The notes under the pieces: generated by a model
The model's input: only the letters and a program-made list of their open reading frames with translations
Told to the model about the DNA's origin: nothing
Databases searched by the model: none
Program-made: the position numbers and the translations under genes
Shown: in pieces, positions 1-5,286 of the stretch
Layout of the letters: each line of letters opens with the position of its first letter
Numbering within the stretch: the first letter of the stretch is position 1
Assembly: GCA_958423535.1 (NCBI GenBank)
Contig: CATZRJ010000047.1
Coordinates: forward strand, 1 to 11,086
DNA length: 11,086 nucleotides
Origin: an uncultured Collinsella sp.
Lineage (GTDB): Bacteria > Actinomycetota > Coriobacteriia > Coriobacteriales > Coriobacteriaceae
Reading direction: 5' to 3'

Positions 1-288
1 ATGGACAACTTCCTGTATCCGCTGTTCCACTCCGACTCCCTCGGTGGCGACAACCGCTCCGGTTACAACAACCCCGAGTTCGACGCCAAGGTCGACGAGG
101 CTCGTACTATTGTTGACGACGAGGAGCGCGTCGCTAAGATGCAGGAGGCCGACGCAATGGTCGCTGCCGACTGCCCGGTCATCCCGATTATGTTCTACAC
201 GCACACCATCGCCGGCTCCGATCGCATCAAGCACCTCTATGTCGATCCGCAGAAGCACGCCGATCTGGGTACCGCTGAGCTCGCCTAA
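1..288 (+). CDS. Peptide ABC transporter solute-binding protein, family 5 (C-terminal fragment)
   Basis: This is the last 95 residues of a longer gene cut by the left edge of the window; the Met at position 1 is probably internal. The fragment matches the C-terminal lobe of family-5 extracellular solute-binding proteins: an asparagine- and glycine-rich stretch (NRSGYNNPEFDAKVDEAR), a helix rich in E and K, then a CPVIPIMFY segment, which in this family is the strand returning to the ligand-binding lobe. In the family, the mature protein is a lipoprotein that captures peptides outside the membrane and hands them to the permease pair. It lies directly upstream of oppBCDF in the same direction, the standard order for these importers. 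A 156-nt gap with hairpins separates it from the permease gene. The substrate cannot be told from this fragment. Confidence 0.9.
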   Translation: MDNFLYPLFHSDSLGGDNRSGYNNPEFDAKVDEARTIVDDEERVAKMQEADAMVAADCPVIPIMFYTHTIAGSDRIKHLYVDPQKHADLGTAELA

Positions 289-384
289 GAGTTTGCAGCT
301 TCCGTGAGGGTCAAGTATTTACGTAGACCTCATGGGAAACATACAGTTCTCCCTAACCTGGGGTAAACTGGCTGATGGTAATTT

Positions 385-414
385 TGGGATGCCGGTCTGG
401 CGATCGGCATCCCA
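385..414 (+). promoter_or_regulatory. Intercistronic hairpin between binding protein and permease genes
   Basis: Positions 385-394 (TGGGATGCCG) and 405-414 (CGGCATCCCA) form a perfect 10-bp stem with a 10-nt loop, followed only by a short TTT. A weaker bulged hairpin pairs 305-312 with 326-332. The T-run is short, so this looks more like a partial terminator or mRNA-stabilising structure than a full stop. In binding-protein operons such hairpins commonly let the binding protein be made in excess over the membrane parts. That role is inferred here. Confidence 0.6.
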
Positions 415-444
415 TTTAGGTTAATCCCTAGATAGGGGAGTGGT

Positions 445-1482
445 ATGGGTAAGTACATCGTTAAACGTGTGCTTCAGTTCATCCCGGTGTTTTTGGGCGT
501 TACGCTGATTCTGTTCGCCCTCCAGAATATCGTGCCGGGAGATCCGATCAAGCTGATCGGTGGAGACAAGGCTCTGTCCCCCGAGGTGGAGCTTCAGCTT
601 CGCGTCCGCTATCACCTGGTCCAGACGGACGAGGACGGCAACGCGATCCTTGACGAGAACGGCGACCCCGTTCAAACGTCGCTCGTGGACCGTTACTTGT
701 ATTACATGAACGGCCTGCTTCATGGCGATCTGGGCAATTCGTATCAGCGCAAGCTGCCGGTTACGGATATCTTTGCCCAGAAGTATCCGTATACGGTCAA
801 ACTTGCCGCGTGCGCCATCGTGCTCGAGGCAATTATGGGTATCGGTGCGGGTATCATTTCGGCGGTAAAGCGTTATTCCTTCTGGGATATTTTGGTAACG
901 CTCACCACGTCGATCCTCGTTGCGGTCCCGGCCTTCTGGCTCGGTATGTTGCTGCAGCTGTTCTTTGGCGTCATTCTCAAGGACGCCACGGGCGGTGCAA
1001 TCTCCATGCCGATCTCGGGTGCCGGCGGTTCCAGCTCTCAGTATCAGGATTGGATGCACTATGTGCTTCCGACCATTACGCTGGCTTCGGTTTCGACCGC
1101 TTATGCTGCGCGCATCATGCGCTCGCAGCTGCTTGACGTCATGAATCAGGATTACATCCGTACGGCAAAGGCCAAGGGTCTCTCCAATCGTGCGATCATC
1201 GTCAAGCATGCGCTTAAGAATGCACTCATCCCCGTCGTTACCTATATTGGTGTCGACTTTGGCGGCATGCTTTCGGGCGCCATCCTGACCGAGACGGTCT
1301 TCAACTGGCCCGGTATCGGCTATGAGGTCTATCGCGCCATTAGCATGCGTGACTGGCCCATCGTTATGGGCGGCGTTACGCTCATCGTCGTCGTCGTTAT
1401 GGTGATCAACCTGCTCGTCGACATTAGCTATGCATTCCTCGACCCGCGCATCCGCCTTGGCGGTCCGTCGGATAAGGCCTAA
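445..1482 (+). CDS. oppB: Peptide ABC transporter permease, OppB/DppB family
   Basis: This is a 345-residue inner-membrane subunit of a peptide importer. The N-terminus (GKYIVKRVLQFIPVFLGVTL) is the typical OppB/DppB first membrane helix, ending in VPGDP. Further hydrophobic segments lie near residues 118-140, 150-177, 206-225, 262-285 and 306-328. The cytoplasmic coupling (EAA) motif is at about 236-265 (YIRTAKAKGLS...KHALKNALIP), where the ATPases dock. An acidic loop at about 61-80 between helices 1 and 2 makes the protein slightly longer than E. coli OppB (about 306) and close to DppB (about 339). The start has a Shine-Dalgarno AGGGGAG at 434-440. oppC follows after 14 nt. The family is certain, but Opp, Dpp and related specificities cannot be separated from the sequence. 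Confidence 0.95.
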   Translation: MGKYIVKRVLQFIPVFLGVTLILFALQNIVPGDPIKLIGGDKALSPEVELQLRVRYHLVQTDEDGNAILDENGDPVQTSLVDRYLYYMNGLLHGDLGNSYQRKLPVTDIFAQKYPYTVKLAACAIVLEAIMGIGAGIISAVKRYSFWDILVTLTTSILVAVPAFWLGMLLQLFFGVILKDATGGAISMPISGAGGSSSQYQDWMHYVLPTITLASVSTAYAARIMRSQLLDVMNQDYIRTAKAKGLSNRAIIVKHALKNALIPVVTYIGVDFGGMLSGAILTETVFNWPGIGYEVYRAISMRDWPIVMGGVTLIVVVVMVINLLVDISYAFLDPRIRLGGPSDKA

Positions 1483-1496
1483 GGGAGGTACGTCTC

Positions 1497-2432
1497 ATGC
1501 AGGAAACTGATTCTCAGTCTCAGGAGCAGGCTACCGCCACCAAGGCCGCATCTGCTCCCGCCAAGTCCCGCACGCTGTGGGGCGACGCTTTTAAGCGTCT
1601 TCGTAAGAACAAGCTCGCCGTTATCGGTGTCTGCTGGATCATCATCGTCGTTGTGGTTGCCCTGACCGCAGATCTGTGGGCTAAGCCCTGGCTCGGTTCG
1701 CCGACGGCTTCCGACTCGACCACTATGGCCGAGACGTCGCTGCTGGCTCCGTGTGCCGAGCACCCGTTTGGCACCGACGCCCTAGGTCGTGACATTCTCG
1801 TCCGCGTTATCTACGGTGCACGTGTTTCGCTGTCCGTCGGCATTATGGCCACCGCGATCTCCACGCTGATCGGTCTGGTCATGGGTGCTCTGGCGGGTTT
1901 CTACGGCGGCATCTGGGATACGATCATCATGCGCTGTGCGGACATCTTCCTGGCGTTCCCGTACGTGCTGTTCGTTGTCGCCATGATCGCCGTTATCGGC
2001 CGTGGTCTTCAGAACGTCTTTATCGCCATCGGTATTCTCGGCTGGCCTTCGATTGCGCGCGTCTTCCGCTCTGCAATCTTGACGGTCAAGGAAAACGACT
2101 ATGTTGACGCTGCGCGCGCGATGGGTGCATCCGATGCTCGTATCGTCGTGCGTCACATCTTCCCGAACTCCGTCGCCTCTATCGTGGTCTACGCAACCAT
2201 GAACATTGGTGGCGCCATTCTGACCGAGTCCGCTCTGTCCTTCCTCGGCATGGGCGTTATTCCGCCTACGCCTTCGTGGGGCTCCATGATTCAGGACGGT
2301 CAGCAGTATCTTCTGACCGCTCCTTGGATGATGATCATGCCCGGTCTGGCAATTCTCTCGACGGTGCTCGCCTTCACCCTGCTGGGTGACGGTCTGCGCG
2401 ACGCCCTCGACGTCAAGATGAAGGACGCATAA
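1497..2432 (+). CDS. oppC: Peptide ABC transporter permease, OppC/DppC family
   Basis: This 311-residue second permease subunit pairs with OppB to form the membrane channel. A polar, Gln/Ala/Ser-rich cytoplasmic N-terminus (1-25) precedes the OppC N-terminal segment WGDAFKRLRKNKLAVIG and a first membrane helix at about 40-58. The family signature HPFGTDALGRDILVRVIYGA is at 89-108. Membrane segments follow near 112-136, 145-168, 170-190, 228-250 and 278-298. The EAA coupling loop is at 202-225 (YVDAARAMGASDARIVVRH). A strong Shine-Dalgarno AAGGGAGGT (1481-1489) overlaps the oppB stop codon, which implies translational coupling. oppD starts 2 nt after the stop. Length and motifs are normal for the family. 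Confidence 0.95.
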   Translation: MQETDSQSQEQATATKAASAPAKSRTLWGDAFKRLRKNKLAVIGVCWIIIVVVVALTADLWAKPWLGSPTASDSTTMAETSLLAPCAEHPFGTDALGRDILVRVIYGARVSLSVGIMATAISTLIGLVMGALAGFYGGIWDTIIMRCADIFLAFPYVLFVVAMIAVIGRGLQNVFIAIGILGWPSIARVFRSAILTVKENDYVDAARAMGASDARIVVRHIFPNSVASIVVYATMNIGGAILTESALSFLGMGVIPPTPSWGSMIQDGQQYLLTAPWMMIMPGLAILSTVLAFTLLGDGLRDALDVKMKDA

Positions 2433-2434
2433 GG

Positions 2435-3526
2435 ATGAAGAAGAACAAGAACTATGTGGACCTGAAGGACCAGCCGGTTCCCGAGGGCCAGCATCTGCTC
2501 GAGGTCGATGACCTTAAGATGTATTTCCACACCGAGGATGGCGTCGTTCGCGCTGTTGACGGTGTCTCCTACACGCTCGATCGCGGCGAGACTCTGGGCG
2601 TCGTCGGTGAATCCGGCTCCGGTAAGTCCGTGACCGCCATGACCATCATGGGCCTTATCTCGATGCCTCCGGGAAAGATTGAGGGCGGTGACGTTCGCTA
2701 TCGCGGCCGCTCCATCCTCGAAATGACCGAGGAAGAGATGCAGCACATTCGCGGTAACGACATCGCGATGATCTTCCAGGATCCTATGACCTCCTTGAAC
2801 CCGGTCTATAAGATTGGCAAGCAGGTGGGCGAGGGTCTTCGTCTGCACCGTGGCTACTCCAAGCAGGAGGCGCTCAAGCGCGCTACCGAGCTTTTGGACC
2901 TCGTGGGTATCCCCGAGCCCGAGAAGCGCGTCAATGAGTATCCGCACCAGTTCTCTGGCGGTATGCGTCAGCGCGTCATGATTGCCATGGCTCTTGCCTG
3001 CGATCCCGATATTCTGATTGCCGACGAGCCCACGACGGCTCTGGACGTTACCATTCAGGCTCAGATTATCGAGCTCATGCAGGAAATGCAGGAGAAGAAC
3101 GGCAACGCCATCATCATGATTACCCATGACCTGGGCGTCGTCGCCGACATGGCCGATAAGATCATGGTTATGTACGCCGGTCGTCCCGTCGAGTTCGGTA
3201 CTGCTGAGGAAATCTTCTACGAGAGCCGCCACCCCTACACCTGGGGCCTTATCCGCTCCATCCCGGAGCAGGCCATCGAAGAGAAGAAGCCGCTTACGCC
3301 GATTCACGGCAACCCGCCTTCGCTCATGAACCTGCCCGAGGGCTGCGTGTTCTCGCCTCGTTGTCCCTATGCGACCGATAAGTGCCGCAAGCAGCGCCCC
3401 GAGCGCGTTGTCACCGAGTCTGGTCATTACTCTGCGTGCCACTACTCCGGTGACCCCGAGTTTCTCAAGAACGCTCCTGAGACGTCCCGTACGCGCAAGG
3501 ATTCCAAGAAGGGAGGCGAGGCGTAA
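2435..3526 (+). CDS. oppD: Peptide ABC transporter ATPase, OppD/DppD family
   Basis: This 363-residue ATPase is one of two nucleotide-binding subunits that power peptide import from the cytoplasmic face. All ABC motifs are intact: Walker A GESGSGKS (58-65), Q-loop Gln115, signature FSGGMRQR (173-180), Walker B ILIADEP (193-199) and switch His231. After about residue 260 comes the C-terminal extension of the oligopeptide/dipeptide ATPases, with cysteines C304, C310, C317 and C335. Cysteines at such positions bind an iron-sulfur cluster in some DppD relatives. The ATG lies 2 nt after oppC, with AAGGA at 2421-2425 as ribosome site. The stop overlaps the oppF start (TAATG). The tail after residue 340 is basic and probably disordered. 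Confidence 0.95.
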   Translation: MKKNKNYVDLKDQPVPEGQHLLEVDDLKMYFHTEDGVVRAVDGVSYTLDRGETLGVVGESGSGKSVTAMTIMGLISMPPGKIEGGDVRYRGRSILEMTEEEMQHIRGNDIAMIFQDPMTSLNPVYKIGKQVGEGLRLHRGYSKQEALKRATELLDLVGIPEPEKRVNEYPHQFSGGMRQRVMIAMALACDPDILIADEPTTALDVTIQAQIIELMQEMQEKNGNAIIMITHDLGVVADMADKIMVMYAGRPVEFGTAEEIFYESRHPYTWGLIRSIPEQAIEEKKPLTPIHGNPPSLMNLPEGCVFSPRCPYATDKCRKQRPERVVTESGHYSACHYSGDPEFLKNAPETSRTRKDSKKGGEA

Positions 3527-4554
3527 TGGCAGATACCAACGAGCGTACTCCGTTGCTGAAGGTCGAGCACCTCTCTAAGGAGTTCCCCGCTGAGTCCGGC
3601 ATGTTCGCCAAGCGTTTTTCCAAGCGTGTCGTCTCTGCTGTAAATGATATCTCTTTTGAGATTTATCCTGGCGAGACCTTTGGTCTGGTTGGTGAGTCTG
3701 GTTGCGGTAAGTCCACGACGGGTCGCACCATCATGCGCTTGACCAAGCCGACCGCCGGTAAGGTGTTCTTCCAGGGCAAAGATGTTGCCGAGATGAGCAA
3801 GCATGAGATCAAGGACATGCGTCGCGAGATGCAGTTCATCTTCCAGGACCCCTATGCTTCGCTGAACCCTCGCATGACCATTGGCGAGATCGTCTCCGAG
3901 CCCATGACCATTCACGGCGTGGGCACCAAGGAGGAGCGTATTGAGCGTGTCCGCGAGCTGCTGGACGTCGTCGGTCTGAACCCCGAGCACATCAACCGCT
4001 ATCCGCACGAGTTCTCTGGCGGTCAGCGTCAGCGTGTCGGCATTGCCCGCGCGTTCGCTCTGAAGCCCAAGCTGATCATCTGCGACGAGCCTGTCTCTGC
4101 ACTTGACGTTTCCATTCAGGCCCAGGTTTTGAACCTGCTGAAGGAGCTTCAGGATAAGTTCGGTACGGCTTATCTCTTCATTGCTCACGACCTTTCTGTC
4201 GTACAGCATATCTCCGACCGTGTTGCCGTTATGTATCTGGGTAAGATGGTCGAGGTTTCGGACTGGAAGACGCTCTACAGCGAGCCTCACCATCCGTACA
4301 CGCAGTCGCTGCTGTCTGCCGTGCCGGTGCCCGATCCTGATATCCAGAAGACCCGCAAGCGCATCATCCTCGCTGGCGATCCGCCGTCACCGCTGGATCC
4401 GCCGACCGGCTGCCGTTTCCACACGCGCTGCCCGATTGCGCAGGGTATCTGCTCCGAGAAGCTGCCTGAGTTTAAGGAAGTTGCCCCGGGCCACTGCTGC
4501 GCCTGCCACTTCGCCGAGCCGTTCCCGATCAAGGAATCGCACATCGACCTGTAG
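3526..4554 (+). CDS. oppF: Peptide ABC transporter ATPase, OppF/DppF family
   Basis: This 342-residue second ATPase is the expected heterodimer partner of OppD. The motifs are complete: Walker A GESGCGKS (56-63), Q-loop Gln107, signature FSGGQRQR (163-170), Walker B LIICDEP (183-189) and His221. The early segment MFAKRFSKRVVSAVNDISF is the OppF-type insertion before Walker A. The C-terminal peptide-transporter domain has C296, C302 and C309, then a dense CCAC cluster (C324, C325, C327) that could ligate metal. The start codon shares a base with the oppD stop, and GGGAGG (3511-3516) serves as ribosome site, so the two ATPases should be made in equal amounts. This is the last gene of the operon; structured non-coding DNA follows. 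Confidence 0.95.
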   Translation: MADTNERTPLLKVEHLSKEFPAESGMFAKRFSKRVVSAVNDISFEIYPGETFGLVGESGCGKSTTGRTIMRLTKPTAGKVFFQGKDVAEMSKHEIKDMRREMQFIFQDPYASLNPRMTIGEIVSEPMTIHGVGTKEERIERVRELLDVVGLNPEHINRYPHEFSGGQRQRVGIARAFALKPKLIICDEPVSALDVSIQAQVLNLLKELQDKFGTAYLFIAHDLSVVQHISDRVAVMYLGKMVEVSDWKTLYSEPHHPYTQSLLSAVPVPDPDIQKTRKRIILAGDPPSPLDPPTGCRFHTRCPIAQGICSEKLPEFKEVAPGHCCACHFAEPFPIKESHIDL

Positions 4555-4570
4555 TCGGTTGTTCTTGTCC

Positions 4571-4688
4571 GGGCCCGCCCTGTTGTTACTTTTCAGAACG
4601 TCCTCGGACATGTCGGAAGCCCCGCAGCGCGCTGCGGGGCTTCCTCCGTCCTGCGGGATGTTCTGAAAAGTAACAACAGGGCGGGCCC
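4571..4688. repeat. Perfect 29-bp inverted repeat enclosing a 30-bp palindrome
   Basis: The arms at 4571-4599 (beginning GGGCCCGCCCTGTTGTTACT) and 4660-4688 are exact reverse complements over 29 bp. The pairing can continue inward over 4600-4604 with 4655-4659, including two G-T pairs. Between the arms, 4615-4644 is a perfect 30-bp palindrome centred on GCGC, with stem GGAAGCCCCGCAGC. As RNA this is a two-tier hairpin; as DNA it could extrude a cruciform. It begins 16 nt after the oppF stop. No T-run follows either stem, so simple termination is not obvious. I see no flanking target duplication and no coding content. It could be a MITE-like or REP-like unit, or a 3' stabiliser of opp mRNA. 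Confidence 0.9.
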
Positions 4689-4753
4689 TGCGGTAACTCG
4701 GCAGGGGGAGTGCGATTCCCTGATCGCTCACCTAAACTAATAAAAAATTGAGT

Positions 4754-4785
4754 GAGGCCGGAGCTTTGGCTCCGGCCTCCTTATA
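4754..4785 (+). terminator. Terminator-like hairpin downstream of the opp operon
   Basis: GAGGCCGGAGC (4754-4764) pairs perfectly with GCTCCGGCCTC (4769-4779) around a TTTG loop. The run after it (CTTATAT) is only moderately T-rich. Read on the other strand, the same stem is followed after a few bases by a T6 run (the A6 at 4742-4747), so it may work in both directions. It is a reasonable end for readthrough from oppF, but the convincing U-tract is missing on the + strand. Confidence 0.55.
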
Positions 4786-4789
4786 TAAG

Positions 4790-4808
4790 GGCTCGGCAAA
4801 GCCGAGCC
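4790..4808 (+). other. Short GC hairpin after the terminator-like stem
   Basis: GGCTCGGC (4790-4797) and GCCGAGCC (4801-4808) form a perfect 8-bp stem with an AAA loop, 10 nt after the previous hairpin. ACCAAATTTG follows rather than a T-run. It may back up the preceding terminator; no other role can be seen. Confidence 0.5.
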
Positions 4809-4855
4809 ACCAAATTTGCATTAGTCCTAGAACATGTTTGAGAACGGTGCATGGA

Positions 4856-5001
4856 GTGTGTGGCCGTAGGTCCCGAATCGGTGCTGCCTCCCGGCGCATT
4901 CCGCAGGGGGAGCGATATTTTGCAGCACGAAGTGCGTAGCAAAATATCGCTCATGCCCGAGGACGCGCCGTGAGGCAACACCGATTCGGGGCCGGACACA
5001 C
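4856..5001. repeat. Nested imperfect inverted repeat (about 146 nt foldback)
   Basis: The outer arms pair in blocks: 4856-4861 with 4996-5001, 4871-4883 with 4979-4991 (13 consecutive pairs, the last a G-T), 4885-4890 with 4972-4977, and 4892-4897 with 4965-4970. Two single mismatches and one internal loop interrupt them. Inside, 4910-4923 (GAGCGATATTTTGC) is perfectly complementary to 4939-4952, and a 4-bp tip (GCAC-GAA-GTGC, 4925-4935) closes the top. The mismatches mean the arms have diverged while pairing was mostly kept. No coding frame accounts for it. It ends 30 nt before the tRNA-Leu promoter block. It may be a structured RNA or a degenerate mobile repeat; I do not recognise the family. 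Confidence 0.8.
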
Positions 5002-5030
5002 GGATCTACCTGCGCATTTACAAATTCGTA

Positions 5031-5080
5031 AACTTTTTTGTAAAAAGTGCTTGCACAGTTCTCGAATCATAGGTTATTAT
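5031..5080 (+). promoter_or_regulatory. tRNA-Leu promoter with upstream palindromic block
   Basis: A -35 element TTGCAC (5051-5056) and a -10 element TATTAT (5075-5080) are 18 nt apart, and the tRNA begins at 5138. Directly upstream lies an A/T palindrome, ACTTTTT-TGT-AAAAAGT (5032-5048), ending 2 nt before the -35. The same block precedes the -35 of the two other tRNA promoters in this window. Between promoter and tRNA, CGCGG (5096-5100) could pair with CCGCG (5116-5120) in the leader. Confidence 0.75.
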
Positions 5081-5137
5081 CTTCCTCGTTGAACGCGCGG
5101 GTCCAACAAAACGAACCGCGAATCAAAAACATAGCAT

Positions 5138-5227
5138 GTCGGAGTGGCGGAATTGGCAGACGCGCTAGCTTGAGGTGCTAGTGACCGCTTTTTGGTCATG
5201 CGGGTTCAAGTCCCGCCTCCGACACCA
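5138..5227 (+). tRNA. tRNA-Leu (anticodon GAG)
   Basis: This is a complete class II tRNA. The acceptor GTCGGAG (5138-5144) pairs with CTCCGAC (5217-5223), the discriminator is A, and CCA is encoded at 5225-5227. The anticodon stem CTAGC/GCTAG holds the loop TTGAGGT, with anticodon GAG at 5172-5174, reading CUC and CUU leucine codons. The long variable arm expected of tRNA-Leu is TGACC/GGTCA (5182-5198). The T-arm is GCGGG-TTCAAGT-CCCGC. It has its own promoter and a strong terminator. Confidence 0.97.
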
Positions 5228-5238
5228 TCGAATTTGAG

Positions 5239-5260
5239 AAGCCTCTTCGGAGGCTTTTTT
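5239..5260 (+). terminator. Rho-independent terminator after tRNA-Leu
   Basis: AAGCCTC (5239-5245), a TTCG tetraloop and GAGGCTT (5250-5256) form a perfect stem running into six T residues. This is a textbook terminator 11 nt after the tRNA. It also sits just 26 nt upstream of the phosphatase gene start, leaving almost no room for a separate promoter. Confidence 0.9.
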
Positions 5261-5286
5261 GTTACCGATAGACGGTGAGGTCCACG

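Noticed and set aside
421..1209. Long minus-strand open frame over oppB (and similar ones over oppC, oppD and oppF)
   Set aside because: These are antisense shadows of strongly conserved transporter genes. Their translations are low-complexity, rich in His, Arg and Asp, with no recognisable domain, and the + strand genes account for the DNA fully.
4748..4939. Small open frames in 4748-4999 on both strands
   Set aside because: They run through terminator-like and nested hairpins, lack ribosome sites and have no recognisable protein features.
4571..5001. CRISPR array or direct-repeat cassette in the region after oppF
   Set aside because: The repeats are inverted and nested, with no regularly spaced direct repeats or spacers and no cas genes.
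5275..5286. GTG at 5275 as start of the phosphatase
   Set aside because: There is no ribosome site before it, and the GTG itself lies within the GGTGAGG that best serves the ATG at 5287.
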